A stretch of 34,925 nucleotides of DNA from Solobacterium sp. (GCA_024698805.1 JAILQT010000036.1:1-34925), one strand, 5' to 3'. Shown: positions 14,989 to 22,640, counted from the stretch's first letter. Numbers and translations are program-made. The notes: generated by a model not told the origin, from the sequence alone.

Positions 14989-16193
14989 ACCGTGAAAAGG
15001 CATGGCGGCTCCGCCAGCGGATGATGAGCGCAGCCCTGCGCGTCATGAAGCAGCGCGAACCGCATCTGCTTGAAGGACCCGGCAGCGTCCTGCAGATACC
15101 GGCTGTCCTGGAAGAAAAAGGCATCACCAGGGTCATGCTTGTTACTTCGGCAGGCTTTATCCGCAGGGGCACGCTGATCCCGCTCATGGATAAGCTTGCG
15201 GGCATGGATATCGGCTGTGAAGTATTCAGCGAAGTGATGCCGGATCCTTCCGTGCACTGTGCGGAAAAGCTGCACAGCCTGTATAAGGCTACCGGATGCG
15301 AAGCCTTCATTGCGGCAGGCGGGGGAAGCGTCATCGACTGTACGAAGATCGCTGCGGCGCTGTGTGTCCGTTCAAAGACGGTCCGGCAGATGCGCGGCAC
15401 GCTGCAGGTCATGCATAAGCTGCCGCTGCTCATCGCGGTACCGACGACTGCAGGCACCGGCTCGGAAGCGACTGCCGCAGCCGTCATCACGGATACCGTG
15501 AAAGGCGTGCATTACAAATATGCTGTTTCGGATCCATGCCTGATCCCGCATATCGCCGTGCTCGATCCCGTCCTGTCCCTGTCCCTGCCGCCGCACCATA
15601 CGGCTGCCACGGGCATGGACGCACTGACGCATGCGGTCGAGGCATATACGAACCTGTACGCATCGGACAATGTGAAGAAACATGCGCTCACTGCCGTAAA
15701 GATGATCTTTGCGGATCTGGAAAAGACATATGAAGACGGAAGCGACCTTGGCCGCAGGGGAAGGATGCTGAAGGCATCGTACGAGGCAGGCATCGCCTTT
15801 ACGAACAATTTCGTCGGTTATGTTCATGCGCTCTCGCATGCGTGCGGCGCCCTGTACGGGCTTGGTCACGGGGAACTGAATGCGGCGATCCTGCCGGCCG
15901 TTCTTGAAGAATACGGCGAAGCTGTATACGGAAGCCTCAGTGAGATCGCAGAAGCCGCGGGTATCGAAGGACAGGATCAGAAGGAAAGGGCACGGAACCT
16001 GATCAGCAGGATCCGTGCGATGAACCGGTATATGGGACTGGATGAAAAGATCCGGCCGCTGAAGCAGGAAGATTTTGAAGAGATCATCACAAGGGCACTT
16101 TCCGAAGCCAATCCTGCATATCCGGTCCCGGTCATCTGGGGATATAAAGAAGCTGAGTCCGTTCTCAGGAGACTGCTCGCTGGGAATAACTGA
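14985..16193 (+). CDS. Iron-containing alcohol dehydrogenase
   Basis: 402 residues from GTG 14985, inside the stop of the preceding gene. The group III alcohol dehydrogenase layout is intact: AAGGGSVIDCTK for NAD(P) binding, PTTAGTGSEATAAAVI, the metal-binding stretch TGMDALTHAVEAY, and NNFVGYVHALSHACGALYGLGHGELNAAILP with further metal histidines. It reduces an aldehyde or oxidises an alcohol with NAD(P); substrate unassigned. Length fits the family. Confidence 0.93.
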   Translation: MNREKAWRLRQRMMSAALRVMKQREPHLLEGPGSVLQIPAVLEEKGITRVMLVTSAGFIRRGTLIPLMDKLAGMDIGCEVFSEVMPDPSVHCAEKLHSLYKATGCEAFIAAGGGSVIDCTKIAAALCVRSKTVRQMRGTLQVMHKLPLLIAVPTTAGTGSEATAAAVITDTVKGVHYKYAVSDPCLIPHIAVLDPVLSLSLPPHHTAATGMDALTHAVEAYTNLYASDNVKKHALTAVKMIFADLEKTYEDGSDLGRRGRMLKASYEAGIAFTNNFVGYVHALSHACGALYGLGHGELNAAILPAVLEEYGEAVYGSLSEIAEAAGIEGQDQKERARNLISRIRAMNRYMGLDEKIRPLKQEDFEEIITRALSEANPAYPVPVIWGYKEAESVLRRLLAGNN

Positions 16194-16210
16194 CAAAGGG
16201 GGTGTCAGAA

Positions 16211-17971
16211 ATGCTTTACTGGATCATTTTTACGGTGCTTTCGCTGCTGTTCGGCGTGTTCCTGGAACTGAATCACAATACGCTTGCAGGATGGGGGATG
16301 TTCATCATCTGGATCATTGCATTTGTCCTGTTTCATAAGAACAGGCTCGCCGGCAGCGCCTGGTATGTGAAGGGTATTGCACTGCTCGGTTACGGGGCTG
16401 TCTTCGCGCTGATCGTTTATCTGACATGGCCGCCGGTCAAAGCAGTACCGGCAGTCGATGTGAAGGACCCGGATGTGACCGGTGTCATTCATACGGGAAA
16501 CGGGGATATCACCGGTGTGTACAATGCGGATCATACCGTGGAAGTCTATGCCGGGATCCCTTATGCGGCACCGCCGGTCGGGGACCTGCGCTTCCGGAAG
16601 CCGCAGGACCCGGAATCCTGGGAAGGCGTGCGTGCCTGCGATACGTTCGCGCCGATGTCGATGCAGGCGGTGAACCCGCCGTTCATCGGTTCGCTGGCAC
16701 GGATCATCGGCTATCATGACTATAAGGTCTCGCTGAAGGACAATTACCGCGAACCGGTCTCGGAAGACAGTCTTTATCTGAATATCTGGAAGCCGGCAGG
16801 GGAAGTGAAGGATCTGCCTGTGCTCGTCTATATCCACGGCGGCTCCCTGCAGACCGGCCAGCCATGGTATGCGGACTACAGCGGCGAAGGCTTTGCGAAA
16901 GACGGCGTGATCACCGTCAATATGGGCTACAGGCTCGGCGTCTTCGGTTTTTATGCGGACGATGAAGTGCTGGAAGAAGAAGGAACTGCCGGCTGCTGGG
17001 GACTGCTCGACCAGATCAAGGCGCTCGAATGGGTGCGTGACAATATCGCTGCGTTCGGCGGGGACCCTGCCAATGTGACCCTCGCCGGGGAATCGGCAGG
17101 CGCAGTCTGCGTTGACGCACTCTGCGTATCACCCCTGGCCGAAGGGCTGTTTGACAGGGCGGTCCTGGAGAGCAGCACGGCATCGGCACCGGATGTGCCG
17201 CATTCCTGGAGATCACTGGAAAATGCACTGGCATCCGGGAAAGACCTGAAGCAGAGATACGGGTGTCAGACTGCGGATGATCTCAGAAAACTCGATGCGG
17301 AGACGATCGTGAACGAGATGAACACCCAGCATCATATTACGGCTGACGGCTGTGTCCTGCCGGATGACCCGTACGTACGCCGGAAACAGGGCATCCATAA
17401 TGAAAAAGCCATCCTGCACGGTTTCAATACGGAGGAAAGCGGACCGTTCATCCTGTTCTCAAAAGCAGACATGAAAAACTTTGAACAGAAGATCCGGGGC
17501 GCATTCGGGGAATACGCAGACGATGTGCTGAAGCTGTATCCCGTAACTTCCGATCAGGAAGCTGCAGAAGCCTGGGCAGAGATCTACGGTGTGCTGTTCT
17601 TCAATTATTCGCATTACTGCCTCAACCGGCTTGCGGCAGGAAACGGCATCCCGGTCTACGAATACCTGTTCGCGAAGACGAACAGGCGTCTTTCCTGCTG
17701 GCACAGCGGCGAGCTTGTCTACGCTTTCGGCATGATCCCGGAAGACTCGAAGCTCTATGATGATTCCGACAGGGAGCTTTCCGCCACGATGCACCGGTAC
17801 TGGGTCAATTTCGCAAAAACAGGCGATCCCAACGGGGAAGGCCTGCCGGTGTTCGAAGAGAATACGGATTCCCGCAGGATGATGCTGTTCGGAAACAGGA
17901 CGGAGATGACGGACGAACCGTACATGGATCTGTATGCCATCCTGGACAGGATGCACGGATACGGCAAATAG
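16211..17971 (+). CDS. Membrane-anchored type B carboxylesterase
   Basis: 586 residues from ATG 16211, with AAAGGGGG at 16195-16202; a GTG at 16202 is in frame but sits in the ribosome site. The first 75 residues hold three hydrophobic segments (about 1-19, 26-42, 50-74), then a complete esterase domain: AGIPYAAPPVGDLRF, SEDSLYLNIWKPA, oxyanion YIHGGSL, nucleophile TLAGESAGA, acid in FNTEESGPF and histidine in CWHSGEL. Type B carboxylesterases are usually soluble or secreted; a three-helix membrane anchor is unusual. The catalytic domain should lie outside, tethered to the membrane. It ends the seven-gene cluster from 10759. Confidence 0.9.
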   Translation: MLYWIIFTVLSLLFGVFLELNHNTLAGWGMFIIWIIAFVLFHKNRLAGSAWYVKGIALLGYGAVFALIVYLTWPPVKAVPAVDVKDPDVTGVIHTGNGDITGVYNADHTVEVYAGIPYAAPPVGDLRFRKPQDPESWEGVRACDTFAPMSMQAVNPPFIGSLARIIGYHDYKVSLKDNYREPVSEDSLYLNIWKPAGEVKDLPVLVYIHGGSLQTGQPWYADYSGEGFAKDGVITVNMGYRLGVFGFYADDEVLEEEGTAGCWGLLDQIKALEWVRDNIAAFGGDPANVTLAGESAGAVCVDALCVSPLAEGLFDRAVLESSTASAPDVPHSWRSLENALASGKDLKQRYGCQTADDLRKLDAETIVNEMNTQHHITADGCVLPDDPYVRRKQGIHNEKAILHGFNTEESGPFILFSKADMKNFEQKIRGAFGEYADDVLKLYPVTSDQEAAEAWAEIYGVLFFNYSHYCLNRLAAGNGIPVYEYLFAKTNRRLSCWHSGELVYAFGMIPEDSKLYDDSDRELSATMHRYWVNFAKTGDPNGEGLPVFEENTDSRRMMLFGNRTEMTDEPYMDLYAILDRMHGYGK

Positions 17972-17985
17972 CAGGCTGCCCATTG

Positions 17986-18021
17986 CATTTGCGTGGCATC
18001 GCAAATGAAAAGTGCTATGCT
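17986..18021 (+). promoter_or_regulatory. Promoter with operator dyad for the MATE transporter
   Basis: CATTTGCG (17986-17993) and CGCAAATG (18000-18007) are perfect inverted 8-mers separated by six bases. An extended -10, TGCTATGCT (18013-18021), follows at once, so the dyad lies where the -35 region should be. TTGCGT (17989-17994) is a poor -35 with a 21-base spacer. No T run follows, so this is not a terminator. Confidence 0.5.
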
Positions 18022-18028
18022 TATGTAC

Positions 18029-19372
18029 ATGGGCAAAGCTGAGGACAGAAACCTGCTGACAGTCGGAGATTTCCGCAAGAAGATCATTCTTTTTGCGCTT
18101 CCGATCTTTATCGGAAACCTGTTCCAGCAATTGTACAATACAGTCGATTCCCTGATCGTAGGAAACTATCTGGGGCCCCGCGCGCTTGCGGCGGTCAGCT
18201 CCACCGGTTCCTATGTATTTCTGGTGATCGGCTTTTTTATCGGCCTTTCGATGGGTGCGGGCACCGTCATCGCCAGGAATATCGGAGCCGGCGACCGGAT
18301 CCAGGTCGAAAGATCCGTGCATACGGCGGTAGCGCTCGGACTGACCGCAGCCGTGCTGATGAGTTTTTTCGGCGTATTCTGTTCGGAAGCGGTCCTGAAG
18401 CTGATGGGTACGCCTGCAGATGTGTTCCCGCTTTCCGCTGCGTATCTGAAAGTCTATTTTGCTGGTGCCGCGGGTCTGGTCATGTACAACACATTTGTCG
18501 GTATCCTGCAGGCGGCGGGGGATTCCAGACATCCGCTTGTCTATCTGATCGTCAGCTCCGTCATCAATATCTTCCTCGACCTGCTGTTCGTGGCTGTCTT
18601 CCATATGGGGGTGGAAGGTGCCGCGCTCGCAACGGTCATCTCGCAGATCTTCAGTGCGCTGCTGGCGATGCGCAGGCTGGTCCGGACCGACGCAAACTAC
18701 GGGCTCCGCATCCGGAAGATCGGTTTCGACCCGTTTAATCTGAAGGAGATCCTGCGGTTCGGCGTACCGACTGCCGTACAGGCATGCGTCGTTGATCTTT
18801 CCAATATGATGATCCAGACCTATATCAATTCATTCGGTTCCATGGCCATGGCAGGGATCGGTGCCTATTCCAAGCTGGAAGGATTCGCATTCCTCCCTGT
18901 CAGTTCCTTCTCGATTGCCATGTCCACGTTCGTATCGCAGAACATCGGCGCGGACAACAGGGAGCGTGCCGGGAAAGGCATCGTGTTCGGCCTGCTGACA
19001 GCGGTGCTCCTGATCGAAGCGATCGGGCTTACGATGTACCTGTTCGCGCCGCAGCTGGTTTCCTTCTTCAGCCGTGATCCCGAAGTGATCGTATACGGCG
19101 TCGGCAGGGCAAAGGTATGCACGCTGTTCTTCTGCCTGATGGGCTTTTCAAATATCTCCTCTTCGATCATGAGGGGACTTGGCAAGCCGGTAGCCCCGCT
19201 GGTGATCATGCTGGTATGCTGGTGCGCCGTACGCGTCATCGTCCTGATGACGGTCGGACAGGTCTGGCACAACATACTGCTTGTCTACTGGATCTATCCG
19301 TTCACATGGACGCTCAGCAGCGTGACCTATATCCTGTATTACGGCCGGCTGAAAAAACAGGGGGTTTTCTGA
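18029..19372 (+). CDS. MATE-family multidrug/metabolite efflux transporter
   Basis: 447 residues, about 12 membrane helices. The start LLTVGDFRKKIILFALPIFIGNLFQQLYNTVDSLIVGNYLG is typical of the MATE fold, and the second half repeats it (EILRFGVPTAVQACVVDLSNMMIQTYINSFG). MATE proteins expel cationic drugs or metabolites using sodium or proton gradients. The frame is open back to 17993 with several Met codons; ATG 18029 is chosen because the -10 box ends at 18021, putting the transcript start at the ATG itself, and because MATE proteins usually begin this close to the first helix. No Shine-Dalgarno site is present. A strong terminator follows. Confidence 0.92.
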   Translation: MGKAEDRNLLTVGDFRKKIILFALPIFIGNLFQQLYNTVDSLIVGNYLGPRALAAVSSTGSYVFLVIGFFIGLSMGAGTVIARNIGAGDRIQVERSVHTAVALGLTAAVLMSFFGVFCSEAVLKLMGTPADVFPLSAAYLKVYFAGAAGLVMYNTFVGILQAAGDSRHPLVYLIVSSVINIFLDLLFVAVFHMGVEGAALATVISQIFSALLAMRRLVRTDANYGLRIRKIGFDPFNLKEILRFGVPTAVQACVVDLSNMMIQTYINSFGSMAMAGIGAYSKLEGFAFLPVSSFSIAMSTFVSQNIGADNRERAGKGIVFGLLTAVLLIEAIGLTMYLFAPQLVSFFSRDPEVIVYGVGRAKVCTLFFCLMGFSNISSSIMRGLGKPVAPLVIMLVCWCAVRVIVLMTVGQVWHNILLVYWIYPFTWTLSSVTYILYYGRLKKQGVF

Positions 19373-19396
19373 AAATACGCAGGGATGCGTATTTTT
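19372..19396 (+). terminator. Strong intrinsic terminator after the MATE gene
   Basis: AAAATACGCA (19372-19381) and TGCGTATTTT (19386-19395) make a 10-pair stem around GGGA, ending in five T. Confidence 0.85.
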
Positions 19397-19399
19397 ACC

Positions 19400-19405
19400 T
19401 ATAAT
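19400..19405 (+). promoter_or_regulatory. -10 box of the creatininase-family gene
   Basis: TATAAT at 19400-19405, with an AAAGGAG ribosome site (19417-19423) and the ATG at 19430 downstream. No good -35 is visible because the terminator occupies that region. Confidence 0.5.
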
Positions 19406-19429
19406 GGATATGAATAAAGGAGCACGGAA

Positions 19430-20203
19430 ATGAGACTTGAAAGACTGACATGGCCGAAAGCCAAAGCCTATTTTGATGCGAATGATACAGTGGTCGTCCC
19501 CATCGGTTCCCTGGAATGCCACGGCAGGCATATGCCGCTCGGGACGGATACGATGATCCCGAACCGTATACTTGATAAACTCGAAGAGAAGAGCGATGTG
19601 CTGATCGCACCGACCGTGCCGTACGGCAATACGGATTATCTGGCTTCCTTCCCGGGGACAGTGAGTCTGGGACCGGAAGTGACGTACCAGGTCATGTACC
19701 GGATCCTGGACGGTCTCAGAAAGCACGGCGCCAGAAGGTTCGTCATCCTGAACGGCCACGGCGGCAATAACCCTGTGCTGGACAGGCTGTCTGTGGATAT
19801 GCAGGAAAAAGACTGCATCCTCGTACAGATGAACTGGTGGATCATGGTATGGGATCTCGTGGAAGACTGGAAAGGGGACAGACCCTGGCGCAGCGGACAC
19901 GGCGGTGCGGAAGAGACTGCAGCGGTCATGGCGATCGACCCGTCGCTGATCGACACGGATGAGATCCGTGACCTTTCCCTGAAAGAACTCAGTGAAGACC
20001 TTCCTTTTTCGACCATGGCCCATGTACGCTACAAAGGCGTGGATATCCCTGTACGGCGGTTTACGACAGACGTATCCGACAACGGCTGGGTCGGACCGGA
20101 TCATCCGAAATACGCGACAGCCGAATGGGGTGAGAAGATGATCGAAGCCTCAGCGTCCTATATCGCGGATTTCATCGAAGTCCTGAAGAAAGTACAGCTC
20201 TGA
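19430..20203 (+). CDS. Creatininase-family amidohydrolase
   Basis: 257 residues. The metal-binding motif of the creatinine amidohydrolase superfamily is present: PIGSLECHGRHMPLGTD (Glu29, His31, Asp40), then LNGHGGNN and SGHGGAEETA with further His/Glu ligands. The family includes creatininase, mycofactocin MftE and formamide hydrolases of riboflavin and F420 synthesis; which substrate applies here is not shown, and no mycofactocin genes adjoin it. The protein is cytosolic by sequence. It stands alone between a terminator and the XRE gene. Confidence 0.9.
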   Translation: MRLERLTWPKAKAYFDANDTVVVPIGSLECHGRHMPLGTDTMIPNRILDKLEEKSDVLIAPTVPYGNTDYLASFPGTVSLGPEVTYQVMYRILDGLRKHGARRFVILNGHGGNNPVLDRLSVDMQEKDCILVQMNWWIMVWDLVEDWKGDRPWRSGHGGAEETAAVMAIDPSLIDTDEIRDLSLKELSEDLPFSTMAHVRYKGVDIPVRRFTTDVSDNGWVGPDHPKYATAEWGEKMIEASASYIADFIEVLKKVQL

Positions 20204-20262
20204 TCCGGCAGTGCGCGTGTTAATGGAAGGCGCAACTGCGTAAAAGAGCCGATGTTAATCCG

Positions 20263-20297
20263 CGTTGCTTGCGGCAACGGCGATCCGGAACTACGCT
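20263..20297 (+). promoter_or_regulatory. Candidate promoter and dyad for the XRE membrane protein
   Basis: CGTTGC (20263-20268) and GCAACG (20274-20279) form a hairpin or operator dyad overlapping a possible -35 (TTGCGG, 20269-20274); TACGCT (20292-20297) is 17 bases on. TGTTAAT occurs twice upstream (20218 and 20253). The -10 match is weak. An AGGAGG ribosome site precedes the ATG. Confidence 0.3.
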
Positions 20298-20320
20298 GAG
20301 ACTGAAAAGGAGGCATACAC

Positions 20321-21025
20321 ATGCTTGGAGAAAACATCAGGGAACTCAGAAAAGAGAAAGGGATCACACAGGAGGAACTGGCAGTAAGGCTCCACGTCGT
20401 CCGCCAGACGGTATCGAAATGGGAAAAGAACCTTTCCGTGCCGGACGCTGTTACACTGCAGAATATCGCGGATGAACTGGATACGGATGTCAGCAGGCTT
20501 CTCGGCGAAGTGCCTGCAGTAAAGGAAGACCGCAATGAACTGGCGCAGCAGCTGGCACGCATCAACGAACAGCTGGCTGTACGGAACAGGAGGTCGCGCA
20601 GGATCTGGACCGTCATAGCAGTCGTCTTTGCGCTGCTGATCCTGATCCCGGCTGCCGGCGCATTCTTCGGAGCTGTGGATTATTCGCATCATGTAAGCGA
20701 AGCAACCACGCTGACAGACGACCCTGTTTATACGGAGACAGAGGTCAGGGAAGCGTTCGACACAGTTAAGACATATTTCAATAAGAACTATAAAGGATGC
20801 ACGATGGAGAGCCTGTCCTACGATGAGACGGCTTCTGTTTCGGAAGCGGAAAAACTGACCGGTCTTTCCGCCGATGAGGAAGCACTCATTATCCTGACAA
20901 CGTTCAAGACCGGCAAAAAGGCGTCAGATACAGGTCTTCCTGCCGAAACGAGGTATAAGGACTGGAAATGGGTGCTCGTACGCACGGCGGGCGGTCCGTG
21001 GAGAGTCCTGACGGAAGGCAGATAA
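20321..21025 (+). CDS. XRE-type HTH protein with membrane anchor and extracytoplasmic domain
   Basis: 234 residues. Residues 4-60 are a Cro/C1-type helix-turn-helix (IRELRKEKGITQEELAVRLHVVRQTVSKWEKNLSVPDAVTL). A coiled, charged linker (67-92) leads to one membrane helix at about 95-117, and the remaining 117 residues lie outside the cell. This is the layout of one-component membrane regulators found in Firmicutes. The outer domain (DDPVYTETEVREAFDTVKTYFNKNYKGCTMESLSYDE) is not one I recognise with confidence; its Y-K-G-C-T motif occurs in XRE-membrane proteins I have seen. It is closed by a strong terminator, so it is not in the ExbB-like operon that follows. Confidence 0.82.
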   Translation: MLGENIRELRKEKGITQEELAVRLHVVRQTVSKWEKNLSVPDAVTLQNIADELDTDVSRLLGEVPAVKEDRNELAQQLARINEQLAVRNRRSRRIWTVIAVVFALLILIPAAGAFFGAVDYSHHVSEATTLTDDPVYTETEVREAFDTVKTYFNKNYKGCTMESLSYDETASVSEAEKLTGLSADEEALIILTTFKTGKKASDTGLPAETRYKDWKWVLVRTAGGPWRVLTEGR

Positions 21026-21033
21026 GTATTTAA

Positions 21034-21060
21034 GGTGGATCGGATGATCCATCTTTTTTT
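21034..21060 (+). terminator. Strong intrinsic terminator after the XRE membrane protein
   Basis: GGTGGATC (21034-21041) pairs with GATCCATC (21046-21053), with one G-T wobble, around GGAT; seven T follow. Confidence 0.85.
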
Positions 21061-21092
21061 CGGCTTATATAACGACTTCGGCGGGAATTCTG

Positions 21093-21098
21093 TATAAT
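21093..21098 (+). promoter_or_regulatory. -10 box of the ExbB/ExbD-like operon
   Basis: TATAAT at 21093-21098, with TTGGAGGAC as ribosome site (21115-21123) and ATG at 21128. The -35 is poorly defined. Confidence 0.55.
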
Positions 21099-21127
21099 GA
21101 AGAAGTAAGAAGTCTTGGAGGACAGTC

Positions 21128-21634
21128 ATGTTCAAGATCCTTTTAAACAATTTGATCGGACTGGACGGGGTCATTATCATCCTGGCTTTTGTCAACGGGT
21201 ACATCCTGTATCTGTGCAAAAAGAATGCGGACAGTGTATATGATCACTTCAATAAAAAAGACTATACAGCCAATCTGACGGATGAGCAGAAAGAAGCTTT
21301 CATGACAGAACATGCTGCGGAGGATACGCTTACGCCGCAGGACCTTCTGAAATACAGGGAAAAGACCAACCGTCTTTATGCGCTGTTTACAAACTTTACA
21401 TCTGTTTTTCCGCTTCTGGGTATGTTCGGAACAGTCATCTCGCTGCTCAGGATGGGTGAACTGATCGGTTCCGAGGTGCAGGGCGCATTCTTTACGGCGC
21501 TGACATCCACATTCTGGGGCATCTTTGCGGCAATCATTTTCAAGATGCTCGATTCTGCTGTATCCTACAGGATCGACGACAACGAAAAACATCTGGAATA
21601 CCTGTTCAATCCGAAAAAGGGTGAGATATCATGA
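21128..21634 (+). CDS. MotA/TolQ/ExbB-like proton-channel protein
   Basis: 168 residues, shorter than typical ExbB. One membrane helix at about 10-30, a cytosolic stretch (31-85, with a helical charged region), then two helices: FTSVFPLLGMFGTVISLLRM and ALTSTFWGIFAAIIFKML. The P-L-L-G-x-x-G-T-V motif and the A-L-x-S/T-T-x-x-G helix are the defining features of the ExbB/TolQ/MotA superfamily, which forms a pentameric ion channel around paired ExbD/TolR/MotB helices. The next gene overlaps by ATGA and encodes an ExbD-like partner. Such motors drive TonB or Tol in Gram-negatives; there is no sign of an outer membrane here, so the load is unknown. Confidence 0.85.
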   Translation: MFKILLNNLIGLDGVIIILAFVNGYILYLCKKNADSVYDHFNKKDYTANLTDEQKEAFMTEHAAEDTLTPQDLLKYREKTNRLYALFTNFTSVFPLLGMFGTVISLLRMGELIGSEVQGAFFTALTSTFWGIFAAIIFKMLDSAVSYRIDDNEKHLEYLFNPKKGEIS

Positions 21635-22188
21635 GGAAAAAGGATATCGTCCTGGATTTCACATCCCTGCTGGATGTGATCATGATCCTGCTGTTCATCG
21701 TCATCTCCAATACGGCGACCGCATCCGCGAAAGTCAGCGAAGAAGCACAGCAGACAAAAGACGACCTTGCCGCCGCCGAAGCAGAGATCTCCGACCTGGA
21801 ATACCGCCTGCAGGCAAAAGAAGCCGCGGAAGAGAGCTATGCGATCTATACATCCGAAGCTGTCATCGTCACGATGTTCAATTCCGAAAAAGACGATGCG
21901 CATATCCTGACAGTCTTCACCGGTGAAGACAGCGAAGATGCCGTGACGATCACCATGGGGGAAAACAGCACGCTGAATACGAAAAACAGGATCCGGTCCT
22001 ATATCGGGGAGATCCTGAACAGTACCGAAGGCCAGCCTGTCTACATCGTATTCCGCTATGACAAATATACGATCTACCGCTCGGAATTCGAAGCGGTCCG
22101 GGAAGAACTCGGCAGACTGAGCCGGGAGCACAAGGAAGTATTTTTCAAGGAGAAGGATCTCGCTGAAGATCCGGAAGGGAAGGAATAA
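21631..22188 (+). CDS. ExbD/TolR-like membrane protein
   Basis: 185 residues. The N-terminal helix VLDFTSLLDVIMILLFIVIS has an aspartate (Asp15) in the position of the proton-carrying Asp of ExbD and TolR (their motif is P-L-x-D-V-x-x-x-L-L). A predicted coiled coil (about 33-70, alternating Glu/Ala/Lys) joins it to an extracytoplasmic domain ending VYIVFRYDKYTIYRSEFEAVREELGRL, which resembles the last strand and helix of the ExbD fold. The coiled coil is not usual in ExbD and recalls a stretched or plugging linker. It is coupled to the ExbB-like gene (ATGA). Confidence 0.78.
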   Translation: MRKKDIVLDFTSLLDVIMILLFIVISNTATASAKVSEEAQQTKDDLAAAEAEISDLEYRLQAKEAAEESYAIYTSEAVIVTMFNSEKDDAHILTVFTGEDSEDAVTITMGENSTLNTKNRIRSYIGEILNSTEGQPVYIVFRYDKYTIYRSEFEAVREELGRLSREHKEVFFKEKDLAEDPEGKE

Positions 22189-22191
22189 CAT

Positions 22192-22587
22192 ATGGCAAAT
22201 GAAAAGACAACACCTCAGAAAAATCATACAGTGAGGAATGTCGGCATCGCCGCAGTGCTGATTGCCCTGCTCGGAGGCGGATACGGATACGGTACCGGCA
22301 TGTTCGGCACCGGTGACGGCGTCATGCCGGGCAGCAGCCAGGCAGAAGTCGAACCGCAGGAAGGCCAGACCGAAGAGATACCGGATACGATCATCATCCG
22401 CATCGAAGAGGATGAAGTGACTGTCAACGGCACTGTCTGCAAAGACGCCGCAGAGTTGAAGGCCTATCTGGAAAAGGTGCTGACGGATGACAGGATCTTC
22501 GTTCTGGAAGATGAAAAAGCCATTCTCGCAAGCTATGAATGGGTAGAGGATACCTGTAAGGAACTCGGGATCGATCTTAAGAAATAA
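22192..22587 (+). CDS. Single-pass membrane protein with ExbD/TolR-like outer domain
   Basis: 131 residues, starting three bases after the ExbD-like gene stops. One glycine-rich membrane helix at about 14-36 lacks an aspartate, so it cannot replace the channel-lining helix. A Pro/Glu linker (45-62) leads to IIIRIEEDEVTVNGTVCKDAAELKAYLEKVL...RIFVLEDEKAILASYEWVEDTCKELGI. Its strand-strand-helix-strand-helix order and V-N-G...E-L...L pattern match the periplasmic domain of ExbD/TolR. The likely role is a third, load-contacting subunit of the motor. Function is inferred from position and this resemblance only. Confidence 0.7.
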   Translation: MANEKTTPQKNHTVRNVGIAAVLIALLGGGYGYGTGMFGTGDGVMPGSSQAEVEPQEGQTEEIPDTIIIRIEEDEVTVNGTVCKDAAELKAYLEKVLTDDRIFVLEDEKAILASYEWVEDTCKELGIDLKK

Positions 22588-22604
22588 GACCGGTCTTTTT
22601 CTTT
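22579..22604 (+). terminator. Probable terminator of the ExbB/ExbD-like operon
   Basis: AAGAAA and AAGA pair with TCTT and TTTCTT around CCGG, with one bulged T, giving about ten pairs and a T-rich tail. The stop codon lies in the 5' arm. The central AAGACCGGTCTT is a perfect palindrome, so a protein site is an alternative. Confidence 0.45.
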
Positions 22605-22606
22605 CT

Positions 22607-22632
22607 TTTCCATGGAAAGATGATGGTATGAT
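22607..22632 (+). promoter_or_regulatory. Extended -10 promoter of the phosphoesterase, with upstream palindrome
   Basis: TGGTATGAT (22624-22632) is an extended -10 box ending eight bases before the ATG at 22641. TTTCCATGGAAA (22607-22618) is a perfect palindrome in the -35 region and may bind a regulator. Confidence 0.5.
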
Positions 22633-22640
22633 TATCCTTG

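Noticed and set aside
13588-15003. 471-codon open frame on the minus strand
   Set aside because: It is exactly antisense to the COG2509 flavoprotein gene, whose motifs are clear; typical shadow frame in GC-rich codons.
17459-18604. 381-codon open frame on the minus strand
   Set aside because: It spans the end of the carboxylesterase and start of the MATE gene in antisense and shows no recognisable domain.
20204-20320. Possible small RNA or riboswitch before the XRE membrane gene
   Set aside because: One 6-pair hairpin and a TGTTAAT direct repeat are present, but no known riboswitch signature or terminator; kept only as a low-confidence promoter/dyad.
21128-22587. Zorya anti-phage system (ZorA/ZorB)
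   Set aside because: The channel protein is only 168 residues without a long cytosolic tail, the partner lacks an OmpA-like peptidoglycan-binding motif, and no ZorC/D/E-like gene adjoins.
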